DNA from: a virus
Direction: 5' to 3' (one strand)
Length of the DNA stretch: 64,000 bases
Virus record (IMG/VR): IMGVR_UViG_3300033141_003854
Location: 1-64,000 of that record
The notes under the pieces were generated by a model. That model was not told where the DNA came from. It worked only from the letters and a program-made list of their open reading frames with translations, and searched no databases. Position numbers and translations under genes: made by a program. Shown here piece by piece: positions 14,171-22,946 of the stretch (the stretch's first letter is position 1; each line of letters opens with the position of its first letter).

Positions 14171-14878
14171 ATGAAGACAGCCAAAATAAATTATAAAAAA
14201 CTTTTTAGTGCCTATACCAAATATTCAGAATATGCCATTGATTGGCACTCCATTGATGATAAGTTAGCTGCTGAGATATTGGCTGAATATGCACGGGCGT
14301 CTGGTAAAAGAACTAAAAACATTGCTAAAGCAGCGAAGTTTTTAGGTGATAATCGGGTTGAAGAAATAAAGAAGCCATACCAAGAGTTAATTAGTCACAA
14401 AATTGAACAACGACGCGCTATCAAAGAGAATATGAAAAGAATGTTATTAGAGTATGCCGAAAATTATGAGATTAAGCGCGCCGGTAAAATGATTTTATTG
14501 CGAAAATCGAGGGGAGGCGATCATCATACTCAAGGGTTTGGCGCGAATAAATATGCAAAATCGGAATTGCAGGCTGATAAGTTATTATTGGAATTATCTG
14601 GCTTTAATGTTGAGATTAAGGAAATTGTAGGTGATTATGTGAATCGGATGCGCTACAATACTTATGAATTATGGGCGGATATAACAGAATTTGATTTCTG
14701 GATGCTAAAGGCTAAAGGCAAATTTATTTCTATGCTCGATTGGGCAGTTTTGTGCTGGCGCCACGGCACTAATCCTAAAGTATATTTTCCGTTTATATCA
14801 GATATTGATTATACCGAATCATTAAAACTTTCAAGAGATTCAAACTATGTTATCAAATTAAAGGAGAAGTACCCATGA
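14171..14878 (+). CDS. Protein of unknown function, head of the replication set
   Basis: 235 residues, Lys- and Glu-rich, mostly helical, with a basic middle (IKRAGKMILLRKSRGGDHHT) and an aromatic C-terminal part (YELWADITEFDFWMLKAKGK). ATG 14171 follows GGAGAGTG. The stop overlaps the next start by 4 bp. No family recognised; DNA or RNA binding is possible given its charge. Confidence 0.65.
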   Translation: MKTAKINYKKLFSAYTKYSEYAIDWHSIDDKLAAEILAEYARASGKRTKNIAKAAKFLGDNRVEEIKKPYQELISHKIEQRRAIKENMKRMLLEYAENYEIKRAGKMILLRKSRGGDHHTQGFGANKYAKSELQADKLLLELSGFNVEIKEIVGDYVNRMRYNTYELWADITEFDFWMLKAKGKFISMLDWAVLCWRHGTNPKVYFPFISDIDYTESLKLSRDSNYVIKLKEKYP

Positions 14879-15366
14879 AATATCCGCATTTTGTAAAATC
14901 AAAAAGTAGAATCAAGGATTATCCATTCACTAGCTTCTATATGCCCGATGCAGATATAGAACGTATCAGGCGCGAATTCCCTAATGGCTGCGCTAGCCGG
15001 TTTAGTCTGCATACAATAACCATTGAAGGCAAATCACTAATGGACTGGATGGCGGAGCTAACTCCACCTAAATCGCCTGCAAGACGCGAAATTTTAGATG
15101 CATTTGAACGACTAAGAAAAGAAAACCAAATGTTATTATGGGATTGGAGCGAGTTAGTTCATTATGGTTATTGGCCATTATGGGATGAAAATTTTACTTT
15201 GCTATGTGGTAAGGGGAAAATCAAGCCAAATGAGCATACCGTTATCAAATTGCTAAAACGCAATCCCAAATGGGTGCAATCTCTATTTAATGAGATTATT
15301 GAAAATTATGTTTTGCCTTTGAGGCAAGTCATTAAGAAAAGGAGAGATGATAATGAACGCAAATGA
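14875..15366 (+). CDS. Protein of unknown function
   Basis: 163 residues, MKYPHFVKSKSRIKDYPFTS and on, with ELTPPKSPARREILDAFERL and a basic end. It overlaps both neighbours. No family recognised. Confidence 0.6.
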   Translation: MKYPHFVKSKSRIKDYPFTSFYMPDADIERIRREFPNGCASRFSLHTITIEGKSLMDWMAELTPPKSPARREILDAFERLRKENQMLLWDWSELVHYGYWPLWDENFTLLCGKGKIKPNEHTVIKLLKRNPKWVQSLFNEIIENYVLPLRQVIKKRRDDNERK

Positions 15367-15697
15367 TATTTTTAAGCTGTTAGACAAGGAAGCTGAAGAA
15401 TTGTATCAATATATTCAAAGTGATACAATTCCAGAATCAGACAATGAATTATACCAATACTTTGAAGATGGGCAATTTGATCCTATTGCCTGGGTTAATA
15501 ATAATTGCCTTGAAGCTGATAGCCATAATTTGCTATTAGCGACCGGCGGCCCAGCTTATGGCGTCTCATTAGTACATGGCTCACCTTGCTATTGGTTTCA
15601 AGATTGGTTTCAGCCTAAAACTTTGAGGCAAGCTAATGATGGTTATGCATTTTATTTATATATATTTGAAAATTTGAAAGAACTGGAGGAAGTATGA
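15353..15697 (+). CDS. Acidic protein of unknown function
   Basis: 114 residues, MNANDIFKLLDKEAEELYQY at the start, acidic and Tyr-rich, ending with YAFYLYIFENLKELEEV. ATG 15353 is eight bases after AAGGAGAG, better than ATG 15347. It lies in a chain of overlapping genes. No family recognised. Confidence 0.6.
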   Translation: MNANDIFKLLDKEAEELYQYIQSDTIPESDNELYQYFEDGQFDPIAWVNNNCLEADSHNLLLATGGPAYGVSLVHGSPCYWFQDWFQPKTLRQANDGYAFYLYIFENLKELEEV

Positions 15698-15828
15698 TTG
15701 TCATGGCCCTTTTCGGATTGTTAATTATTTCCATAAGCCTGGCTTATGCTCACTTCTGGCGTAAGTTAGACTTATGGAAAATTGAAGATCAAATTTTAGA
15801 TTATCTGAAGAAGGAGAGTTCAGAATGA
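15694..15828 (+). CDS. Tiny membrane protein
   Basis: 44 residues: one membrane helix (MIVMALFGLLIISISLAYAH) then a charged cytoplasmic helix. CTGGAGGAAGT precedes the ATG. The last bases overlap the clamp-like gene. Function unknown. Confidence 0.5.
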   Translation: MIVMALFGLLIISISLAYAHFWRKLDLWKIEDQILDYLKKESSE

Positions 15829-16337
15829 ATACCGTAAAGCTGACTAGATTTCAATCGAAACTTGCCAAGTGGCTGCAATCCGCCGCCAGTGACGATCCCG
15901 CCCGCGGCATTTTGCGGGGTATTAATGTCCAGGATACTTATAGCGTTACCGCTGATGGGTATCGTATGCATGCTATTAATCAGCCCATCCTTGAGGATGA
16001 GCGGGGCACATTTGAGTTAGGCAAAGTTCGGGCAGGCGAAAACATTGTCGAGCCGCAAGAAGTAAAAGGTGAGTATCCAGACTTCAGTTTTATACTGCCT
16101 ACTAAGACGCCAGTTTTTGAGATTGCGGTCGATCCTGCTTTGCTTATTGACGCACTAAAAGGGATGCCAAAAGGTAAACCAGTTCATCTACGATTTTTTG
16201 GTGATCTTGAGCCAATGGAAATTATGGGCAAAGTTGAACCATCCCGTAACGATACAGAAGATGATCCTGTATATGTATACGCCCTAATTATGCCTATGAA
16301 GTTAGAATATGCGCCCGATCCCTGGAAACCTGAATAG
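15825..16337 (+). CDS. Sliding-clamp-like protein (DNA polymerase III beta family resemblance)
   Basis: 170 residues. The first part has SVTADGYRMHAIN, matching the ATDGHRLA-type strand of beta clamps. The second has FEIAVDPALLIDALKGMPKG and a terminal YALIMPMKL, like the PKYLLDAL...YLIMPMRL end of the beta family. At less than half the usual 365 residues it would carry only about one and a half domains. It could be a processivity factor for the phage polymerase; the match is by motif only. A terminator follows it. Confidence 0.55.
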   Translation: MNTVKLTRFQSKLAKWLQSAASDDPARGILRGINVQDTYSVTADGYRMHAINQPILEDERGTFELGKVRAGENIVEPQEVKGEYPDFSFILPTKTPVFEIAVDPALLIDALKGMPKGKPVHLRFFGDLEPMEIMGKVEPSRNDTEDDPVYVYALIMPMKLEYAPDPWKPE

Positions 16338-16359
16338 CTAATAATACTCACCCAATCCT

Positions 16360-16390
16360 AAGCCTGCATTAAGCAGGCTTTTATTTTTTA
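16360..16390 (+). terminator. Factor-independent terminator
   Basis: AAGCCTGC (16360-16367) pairs with GCAGGCTT (16373-16380) around a 5-base loop, followed by a T-rich run (TTATTTTTTA). This is the clearest terminator in the window and splits the gene set. A TATAAT at 16395-16400 may restart transcription, although no -35 is visible. Confidence 0.85.
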
Positions 16391-16435
16391 AGTTTATAAT
16401 GGGGTTATGGCCGACAAATGATAGGAGAGTAAAAT

Positions 16436-17107
16436 ATGAAAAAAGCGATTTTTATAAAGGATGTAAGTGATAAATATTGTTGGCATAAATCTGATTTGTA
16501 TTATTTATTTGAGCCGATTACATACAGATGTGAGAATACACATTATGTAGTAGTATGTACAGAAACGCCGACAAAAACCGCCGAGATGCCAGAAATATTT
16601 ATATTTCCTGCCAATTCAAATGGGGATATTTTGGATTGGGAGAAACCAATTTTACGGCGAGGTATATATGATAGTGAAGTCGCCGTAGAAACTGCATTAT
16701 TTGCTGCTGGTTACGTAATAGAGAAAAACATCAAAACGAACCCAAATGATCTTTTTGAAGTTAGATATGATGGATTAAAATTAACCGATAAAGGACAGGA
16801 AATTTTTTATGGAAATATTTCTAGGCAATATGCAATAATTCTTTCTATTAAAAAATGGGTGTTTATTAGAAAATATATAAAAGAAACATCAAATATTCCT
16901 CGTGATGGAGGGCTGGTTACATGCGCCTTATGTAAATTATATACAGTAAGTGATTGTATAGATTGCCCAGTATTTCAACATACTAAAAATACGAATTGTA
17001 AGGGTTCTCCCTATGATCAATATCTTCTAGCATTACGAGGTGCCAATGTTCAAGCCGCAATAAATGCGGCAACAGATGAAATTGTCTTTTTGGCAAGTCT
17101 TTTATAG
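16436..17107 (+). CDS. Protein of unknown function with C-terminal cysteine cluster
   Basis: 223 residues. The N-terminal 140 residues are mixed alpha/beta. The C-terminus has CALCKLYTVSDCIDC then NTNCKGSPYDQY, a CxxC...CxxC...C pattern that I recall from small phage and bacterial proteins of unknown role. It may have arisen as a fusion of two small genes. GGAGAG lies before the ATG. Confidence 0.6.
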   Translation: MKKAIFIKDVSDKYCWHKSDLYYLFEPITYRCENTHYVVVCTETPTKTAEMPEIFIFPANSNGDILDWEKPILRRGIYDSEVAVETALFAAGYVIEKNIKTNPNDLFEVRYDGLKLTDKGQEIFYGNISRQYAIILSIKKWVFIRKYIKETSNIPRDGGLVTCALCKLYTVSDCIDCPVFQHTKNTNCKGSPYDQYLLALRGANVQAAINAATDEIVFLASLL

Positions 17108-17119
17108 GGAGAATGGAAA

Positions 17120-18604
17120 ATGAAATATAGCAAATATCAAGAAGCAATTTTCGATTTTATCGCCAGCAAAGATTCTAATCTTGTAGTAGACGCCAAAGCC
17201 GGTTCAGGCAAAACCACTACAACAGTTGCAGGGCTGAGCCATATAAACCCAAACAAAAAGGTGGCGTTCGTTGCTTTTAATCGAGAAATTGCTCAAATCC
17301 TTCAGGCCAAGGCTCCCGATTATGTGCAATGCAGTACAATTCACAGCCTTAATTTTCGCAATTTGCGCAATTCTGTTAGAGGCAAAGTTGAAGTGAATCG
17401 TTGGAAGGTAGGTGATATTATTGATACGTTTATCAAGCCTCCAGAGCGATACGCAAAATATGAAGAAAAAGAACGACATCGTACATTGAAAAATCAGTTG
17501 CGTAGTGCAATAAGCATGATAAAGAACACACTTACTGATTACAACGATCCTAAAGCTGTTATCAACACACTAGATGAATATGGTGTTGATATTGATCCTA
17601 CACTTGAGAGTCGGATTTTAGGATTAATCCCTCGAATTATGGATAAGGGGCTTGAAATAGATTATGAAGTTGATTTTGACGATATGATCTATATGCCACT
17701 AGTTCTGAATATGCCCTTAGAACAATTTGATTTTCTGGCGGTTGATGAAGCTCAAGACCTTAATCCTGCCCAGATTGAATTTGTGCTGCGTTCCATTAAT
17801 GGGACAGGGAGGATTATGGCTGTAGGCGATCCTCAACAGTCCATTTATCACTGGAGAGGTGCGGATGCCTTTGCTATACCTAAAATTATTACTGCTACAA
17901 AGTCTGAAGTTTTGCCTCTATCTATTTGTTATCGTTGTGGGAAAGATATTATTACATTGGCTCAAACCATCGTACCGGAAATTGAGGCTTGGGAACAATC
18001 CCCGCCAGGATTAGTGAAAGACATCAAAGAATATGAACTTATATCCATGCTGAAAGATCAGGATATGATTTTATGTCGTACAAATGCGCCACTTATTTCT
18101 TTGGCATTTTCTTTGTTGTCCAAAGGAATGAAGGCAGTTGTTAGAGGACGAGATATTGGAAAACGGCTGGCAGAAAAGGCTAGAAAAGCTACAAAGGGTG
18201 CAATGGATTTACATGATGTTTCTGCTCGACTATACTTAATGCGGCGGAAAGAACTTGAGAAAGCCGAATTAATCCGTAGAGATCGAGCCAGAAAAAATAA
18301 GATTTCCCGTATCAAAGATGAATATAATTGCCTTTTTGCAATCTTACAAGGCATCTCACCTTTGAGTACACCAGACCGGTTTATTTCTGCTTGCGAAGAA
18401 ATCTTTAGCGATGATACTCATAGCGGCATCATTCTATCAAGTGTACATAGAGCTAAGGGCTTGGAAGCTGAGAGAGTATTTATTCTCAAGCCTGAACTAA
18501 TGCCTCATCCTTTGGCTAATTCTGAGCAAGAATTACAGCAGGAGATGAACATTAAATATGTGGCTATAACTAGAGCCAAAAAGGAGTTGTATATTGTACG
18601 ATAA
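17120..18604 (+). CDS. UvrD/PcrA-like superfamily 1 DNA helicase
   Basis: 494 residues. Motifs run in order: Q-motif YSKYQEAI, Walker A AGSGKTTT at about 27-34, VAFVAFNREIA, Walker B VDEAQDLNPAQ near 209, motif III GDPQQSIYHWRGAD, motif IV region with FSLLSKG, motif V SSVHRAKGLE and motif VI YVAITRAKK. It unwinds DNA in 3'-5' direction in family members and may act in replication restart or recombination. It is shorter than cellular UvrD (about 720), as in many phages. Confidence 0.92.
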   Translation: MKYSKYQEAIFDFIASKDSNLVVDAKAGSGKTTTTVAGLSHINPNKKVAFVAFNREIAQILQAKAPDYVQCSTIHSLNFRNLRNSVRGKVEVNRWKVGDIIDTFIKPPERYAKYEEKERHRTLKNQLRSAISMIKNTLTDYNDPKAVINTLDEYGVDIDPTLESRILGLIPRIMDKGLEIDYEVDFDDMIYMPLVLNMPLEQFDFLAVDEAQDLNPAQIEFVLRSINGTGRIMAVGDPQQSIYHWRGADAFAIPKIITATKSEVLPLSICYRCGKDIITLAQTIVPEIEAWEQSPPGLVKDIKEYELISMLKDQDMILCRTNAPLISLAFSLLSKGMKAVVRGRDIGKRLAEKARKATKGAMDLHDVSARLYLMRRKELEKAELIRRDRARKNKISRIKDEYNCLFAILQGISPLSTPDRFISACEEIFSDDTHSGIILSSVHRAKGLEAERVFILKPELMPHPLANSEQELQQEMNIKYVAITRAKKELYIVR

Positions 18605-18685
18605 TTTCTAATCATACTCTAATTTTATAATAATGTTTTCGTGCTAGAATATTAGGAGAAAGGAAAATAAGATGAAGAAAAAGCA

Positions 18686-18973
18686 TTGAATGAACTGGCA
18701 ATGAAATATTATCGTATACACGGCGCAGTAAATGACTTAACTAATGATGATGATGATTTCAAATACTTAGCAAAATTATTGGCTATAGAAGCCCTTACCC
18801 ATAATTTTACCGAAAAAGACCTTGGCAGAAATTTGGTGGTAATTTTGATGTCAATGATGGCAATGGGCTTTACAATGGCATATCAGGCTGCAATTGAAGC
18901 AGGAGTGAACGAAACAGAAATCAACCGAATTTTGAATGAATATGATGGAGGCAATAATGAGCAAACAATTTAA
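18686..18973 (+). CDS. Protein of unknown function, probable 5' frameshift
   Basis: 95 residues from TTG 18686, with a hydrophobic helix (LVVILMSMMAMGFTMAYQAA) and acidic ends. A good ribosome site (AGGAAAATAAG) stands before ATG 18671, whose frame stops after five codons. Adding one A to the five-A run there would join it smoothly (MKKKALNELAMKYY). So a homopolymer sequence error or a real disruption is likely. ATG 18701 is another start. Confidence 0.5.
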   Translation: MNELAMKYYRIHGAVNDLTNDDDDFKYLAKLLAIEALTHNFTEKDLGRNLVVILMSMMAMGFTMAYQAAIEAGVNETEINRILNEYDGGNNEQTI

Positions 18974-19277
18974 ATCTCGTAAGACTTGTGGAATGTTATA
19001 TGCAGGAGGAAGGGAGTATATTTTACTTCACCCTTACCCTGTCTCAGCAGATAGCTGGCAACGGGATACTGATACCAGATTTTTCGTAGTTCCCAATGAC
19101 CGAAAATTCCTTCTGTCTGATGACCGAAAATTAATTCCTTATTATCCAAACCCACGTCACATTATAGTGCGAGGCGACTGGATTATTGACTATGATGGAC
19201 TGAACCAAGACATTCAAGTTGAAATTGTAAATTGGGAAGGTGATTATGATCATACGGATGAAATGGAAGATATTTAG
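18957..19277 (+). CDS. Protein of unknown function
   Basis: 106 residues, MSKQFKSRKTCGMLYAGGRE and on, beta-rich with many aromatic residues, ending in an acidic tail. GGAGG lies before ATG 18957. It overlaps the genes on both sides. No family recognised. Confidence 0.6.
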   Translation: MSKQFKSRKTCGMLYAGGREYILLHPYPVSADSWQRDTDTRFFVVPNDRKFLLSDDRKLIPYYPNPRHIIVRGDWIIDYDGLNQDIQVEIVNWEGDYDHTDEMEDI

Positions 19278-19566
19278 GCCAGACAAGAGGCAATACCGGC
19301 AACAGTCTGTTGAGCTTGAGCCGGTAAATGTTTATGTTGAAGCCAAACTGGATGATGATGATATTGTGGATGTAACTACAGAAGAAGTAATCATCACGCC
19401 AACAGGTTTCCGCAAAGTTCACCAATTGTTAGAAGATTTGTTTGTTGATGATACATCAGAAACAGAATCTGATGACGATTGGGATGAAGATGATGATTGG
19501 AACACTGAGGAAACCGAAACTGTTGATGAAGAAGAGTTGGACTGGGACGAAGAAGATTTTGAATAG
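19246..19566 (+). CDS. Protein with very acidic C-terminal tail
   Basis: 106 residues. A basic N-terminus (MIIRMKWKIFRPDKRQYRQQ) is followed by a short beta region and then about 40 residues almost all Asp, Glu, Thr or Trp, ending in a DEEDFE-type tip. Such tails recall those with which SSB proteins bind partners, and the next gene is an SSB candidate. GGGAAGG lies six bases before ATG 19246. Confidence 0.55.
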   Translation: MIIRMKWKIFRPDKRQYRQQSVELEPVNVYVEAKLDDDDIVDVTTEEVIITPTGFRKVHQLLEDLFVDDTSETESDDDWDEDDDWNTEETETVDEEELDWDEEDFE

Positions 19567-19577
19567 GAGAGAATGAT

Positions 19578-20282
19578 ATGGGCTATAAAATGAAGCGAGT
19601 AAAGGGAAGTGGCGGCTTTGGTAGCTGGACTACAGCCAAAGTAGCAGTCAGCAAGGGCAAGGGCAAGGCCAAAGTCTCGCCCAAAGATGGTGAACCATTC
19701 ATTGTAAACCTGAGTGATCTACCAGAAGGTCTGAAGGCGGGTGAGTGGTTGCTGAGGATTGACCAGAAAGAAGTTGTGGATTGGCGACCTCTTAATGGCT
19801 TATTTACCGGCAAGGTAGTTGAATTTGTCAGCAAAGAAGGCGAACCTCCATCTCCACAAACTCAACATGTAGAATTTACCCGCGATGGCAAGACCCAATC
19901 CTATGATTACCAGTATTTCACAGTATTGATTGAAATCGTGGATGGGGAATTTGCAGGCCGAAAGATTCCCATGCGCCTACGATATAAATTCACGGCGGTT
20001 GAAGAGGAAGTCAAGGATAAGACGGTTGAAGTCGCTGCCCTGGCTGGTTACGGTAAATATACTGACCAGCTAGAGGATTTTCTTCAGGTTACAGGTTTGC
20101 TTGTAAACGATGAGCTTGTGGGAGGGCCGATTAAATGGTCTGGTAATATTCTGCCCACATTAGCTAAACGCATCTTGCGCTTAGAAAAGCCATTCAATTT
20201 TGTGCTGAAGAATGGTTGGGTAGAAACCCTTTTTACTAAGGCAAACGTTCCAGACGAAGAAGATATTGACGAATTAGACTGA
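19578..20282 (+). CDS. Probable single-stranded DNA-binding protein
   Basis: 234 residues: a basic start with GKGKGKAKVSPKDG, a beta-rich core with oligosaccharide-binding-fold character (LFTGKVVEFVSKEG, YFTVLIEIVDGEFAGRKIP, MRLRYKF) and an acidic end (DEEDIDELD). Placed between helicase and primase genes, an SSB role is likely. No diagnostic motif proves it. A GC-rich hairpin follows. Confidence 0.55.
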   Translation: MGYKMKRVKGSGGFGSWTTAKVAVSKGKGKAKVSPKDGEPFIVNLSDLPEGLKAGEWLLRIDQKEVVDWRPLNGLFTGKVVEFVSKEGEPPSPQTQHVEFTRDGKTQSYDYQYFTVLIEIVDGEFAGRKIPMRLRYKFTAVEEEVKDKTVEVAALAGYGKYTDQLEDFLQVTGLLVNDELVGGPIKWSGNILPTLAKRILRLEKPFNFVLKNGWVETLFTKANVPDEEDIDELD

Positions 20283-20302
20283 TCCATTTCCCTTCTTTAT
20301 GT

Positions 20303-20340
20303 GGGGCAGGGTTGCCTAGGGGTGTTGCCCTGCCCCTTTC
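20303..20340 (+). terminator. GC-rich hairpin, possible terminator
   Basis: GGGGCAGGG (20303-20311) pairs perfectly with CCCTGCCCC (20328-20336) around a 16-base loop, followed only by TTTC. It may slow or attenuate transcription rather than stop it. Confidence 0.5.
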
Positions 20341-20350
20341 ATGGTGCTTT

Positions 20351-20740
20351 ATGGATGACAGAATAGTTACCTTCAATGATAAATCAACAAACCTGAACCG
20401 ACAAAGAAGAGGAATACAGATCGGAGGTCTTATTCTAGCTTCTTTAGATGGGGGAGATATTGGAATTTTCCGTAAAGATGGCAAGCTGGCCATAGATTCA
20501 TCTTTTGCGGATTTAGAAACCGCAAAATCCTTGGCTAAACACATAAATAAAATCTATGGTGAATATATGCCCATTTGGGATGATTATCCCCACTTAGATA
20601 TATTTGCTATCACCAGGCTGACCGTACCTGGCGGGGAACGGTTTTACGCCTTTGTAGAGCGTATTACTGGAAAATACAATCTTACCGATAAAGATTTATT
20701 ACTAGCATGGAAATCCATAAAAGATGAGCATCTTAGATGA
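20351..20740 (+). CDS. Protein of unknown function
   Basis: 129 residues from ATG 20351 (MDDRIVTFNDKSTNLNRQRR and on), with GGDIGIFRKDGKLAIDSS and a C-terminal helix. The start has no good ribosome site and sits 14 bases after a strong hairpin, which may control it. It overlaps the primase by 17 bp, suggesting a replication accessory. Confidence 0.55.
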   Translation: MDDRIVTFNDKSTNLNRQRRGIQIGGLILASLDGGDIGIFRKDGKLAIDSSFADLETAKSLAKHINKIYGEYMPIWDDYPHLDIFAITRLTVPGGERFYAFVERITGKYNLTDKDLLLAWKSIKDEHLR

Positions 20741-21563
20741 CATTGTTTTATATCTAGATCAGCCAACCCGTTACGAAAATTATATAGCCAGTAGATGTCC
20801 TTTTCATGACGATAGCCGACCATCTTTTTTTGTTTACGAAGATGGGTTCTTTTGTAAATCCTGCGGCAAACGGGGCAGTATAAAAGCCCTCCAAGGGCAT
20901 TTCAAAAAAGGTCTAGTTCGGTATAAGGAAGATGAGCCAAAATGGAGAAATCCCTGGACGAAGTGGCTCAAACAGCAATCACTAGGCCAAATTCTAAAAT
21001 CCAGTTGGGAGACATTAAAGAATAACCCATCTATGGGCAAATATTTGACTGACCGGTCAATTCCTATTGAAGATCAGATCAGACTTGGTATTGGGTATCG
21101 AGATGGGTATTTTACATTTCCAATCAGGAATGAACGTGGTAAAATAGTAGGAGCAGTAGCAAGAGCAGAATCAAACAAAATTAAATCAAAATATGTAATT
21201 CCGGCGAGACAAAATCCAAACCTCTTATATGTTCCTGACTGGAAATTACTAGCTAATAGATTTATTTTTCTGACTTTTGGAATACTAGACGCAATGTCTT
21301 TAGCCATTCTGGGATCGCCAGCAATGTCAACAACCTCTGGCAAAAATTTAGATTACACTACTCTTAATCAATTTAGAAAACGAATATATATTATTCCTGA
21401 CTTGGGAGAAGAACGGGAAGCATCGGCTTTGGCATCTTCTCTTGGATGGCGAGGTGTGGTGTTAGACATTCATTATCCGAATGGCTGTAAAGATATAAAC
21501 GACATTTTGATTCACCATAAAGAAACATTAGTTGAAACATTGAGGGAATTCAATAATGGCTAA
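20724..21563 (+). CDS. DNA primase with CHC2 zinc finger and divergent TOPRIM
   Basis: 279 residues. The N-terminal zinc finger (CPFHDD near 25, FFCKSCG near 43) is the CHC2 type that finds priming sites. The linker region leads to GYFTFPIRNERGKIVGAVAR and a TOPRIM core. There the usual catalytic Glu (EG.xDA) is Phe (TFGILDAMS) and the DxD motif is reduced to PDLGEE; the later KDINDIL is kept. It would make primers for the polymerase if active. It overlaps the helicase by 8 bp. Confidence 0.82.
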   Translation: MSILDDIVLYLDQPTRYENYIASRCPFHDDSRPSFFVYEDGFFCKSCGKRGSIKALQGHFKKGLVRYKEDEPKWRNPWTKWLKQQSLGQILKSSWETLKNNPSMGKYLTDRSIPIEDQIRLGIGYRDGYFTFPIRNERGKIVGAVARAESNKIKSKYVIPARQNPNLLYVPDWKLLANRFIFLTFGILDAMSLAILGSPAMSTTSGKNLDYTTLNQFRKRIYIIPDLGEEREASALASSLGWRGVVLDIHYPNGCKDINDILIHHKETLVETLREFNNG

Positions 21564-22722
21564 CTCTTGGCTTGATGTAAGTGAAATTGTTGCCGGTCTC
21601 ATCCTTTCAGGACGAATCAGCCCTCATGCTGTCCGTCCTGATTTGTTTGTACCACCCTATGACAATATGATAAAAGCGATACGGAAAGGGGAAAATGAGC
21701 CAGAAAGATTGATTGAGATCATTGGCCTATCCCCCGTGCAATCAGCTCATGAAGCAGTAAAAAACATGAACGGTCTGGGAGATTGCAATTGGGTTTCAAT
21801 CTTAGAAAATTCTGCATTGAATTATGACGCTGGCACAAAACTTGAAAAATTCAGCCGAAAGCTCAAACAGGGGGAAGATGTAAACTGGACAGATTTAGCC
21901 TATTTATCTAAACGAGCATTACAAGAGAAGGCGAAAGACTTAGTTCCTCTTTCATCCATTGAAAGCGGTCAAGTGCCGTTTGTAGAGACGGGGTGGAATA
22001 TATTCGATAAACACACCGGCGGCATCCCCGAAATCGGTCTAATTGTTATTGGCGGCATCCCTGGTGTAGGTAAGACATCATTCTCATGCAAAATGTCATC
22101 TAAATTTATACAGAAACACAAAGAAAAAACAGTGGTATTCTTCTCCCTTGAGATGGTCTTACCAGAAATTGCAGCGCGCTTTAGAGAGATTGAAACAATG
22201 ACCAAAGACGAAGAAGAAAGATTATTGCTATGCGAAGTACCAGTTTCGCCTGAAGAATTATTAAACATGGCGGCTACAGTCGATGATATTGGCCTAATTG
22301 TCATTGACTTCGCGGACTATATGATAAAAGGGGAAACGTCTGAAAGCTCAATGAGCCATATTTATCGAACCTTAGCAGTTGGTTCTAAAGAACTTAGAGT
22401 TCCCATCATTCTGCTATCTCAGCTTAACCGTAGTCCTGGCCTACCAAAACCTAATCATTTACGTTGGACAGGGCTAGCTGAGGCATTAGCTTGGATGATT
22501 ATTATGTTGTATGATCCAGCAAGGGATTGGAAATCAGATGACGTAGAAGAAGAATACGGCCTTCAACCTGTCAAAAATACGGCCTATGCTATTATTTGGA
22601 AAGTAAGGGGAGGATTTAGAAAGCATATTGATGAAAGCCCCGGCGCAATTCTGATGCCTTTTAGAGGTGATAAAGGATGGGGTGATAAAAGATCAAAGTG
22701 GTTTTCTCTAATGAAAGATTAA
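21556..22722 (+). CDS. DnaB-like replicative helicase
   Basis: 388 residues with a short helical N-terminal domain and a RecA-like C-terminal domain: Walker A GGIPGVGKTS (166-175), FFSLEM (H1a), Walker B LIVIDFADYM, LLSQLNRSP (H3) and KVRGG (H4 region). It is shorter than DnaB (about 470). It is coupled to the primase, the usual phage arrangement in which the helicase loads or stimulates the primase. Confidence 0.9.
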   Translation: MANSWLDVSEIVAGLILSGRISPHAVRPDLFVPPYDNMIKAIRKGENEPERLIEIIGLSPVQSAHEAVKNMNGLGDCNWVSILENSALNYDAGTKLEKFSRKLKQGEDVNWTDLAYLSKRALQEKAKDLVPLSSIESGQVPFVETGWNIFDKHTGGIPEIGLIVIGGIPGVGKTSFSCKMSSKFIQKHKEKTVVFFSLEMVLPEIAARFREIETMTKDEEERLLLCEVPVSPEELLNMAATVDDIGLIVIDFADYMIKGETSESSMSHIYRTLAVGSKELRVPIILLSQLNRSPGLPKPNHLRWTGLAEALAWMIIMLYDPARDWKSDDVEEEYGLQPVKNTAYAIIWKVRGGFRKHIDESPGAILMPFRGDKGWGDKRSKWFSLMKD

Positions 22723-22751
22723 TCTAATGTTTCAATTTTTGTAGTATACTA

Positions 22752-22766
22752 ATAACACGGTGTTAT
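22752..22766. promoter_or_regulatory. Operator-like palindrome, site 4
   Basis: ATAACACGGTGTTAT, the exact reverse complement of sites 1 and 2, in the gap after the helicase and 23 bp before the start of a small membrane protein gene. Confidence 0.65.
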
Positions 22767-22789
22767 TAAAAATGAGAGGAAAACAAAAA

Positions 22790-22933
22790 ATGAGAATATC
22801 AAAAACTGAACTGGTTGTAATATTTTATTTTAGTATTATTACCTTTTTGTTATATTCTATATGGAAGAATACAAAACAAAAAAGCTTAAAACTTATTCCA
22901 TCTGTATTTCCACCGAAACCATTTGGATTTTAA
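22790..22933 (+). CDS. Tiny membrane protein
   Basis: 47 residues, one membrane helix (TELVVIFYFSIITFLLYSIW) then a basic, Pro-rich tail. AGGA lies nine bases before ATG 22790; ATG 22772 would add six residues. It lies directly after operator-like site 4. Confidence 0.5.
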   Translation: MRISKTELVVIFYFSIITFLLYSIWKNTKQKSLKLIPSVFPPKPFGF

Positions 22934-22946
22934 ATTTGAAAAATAA

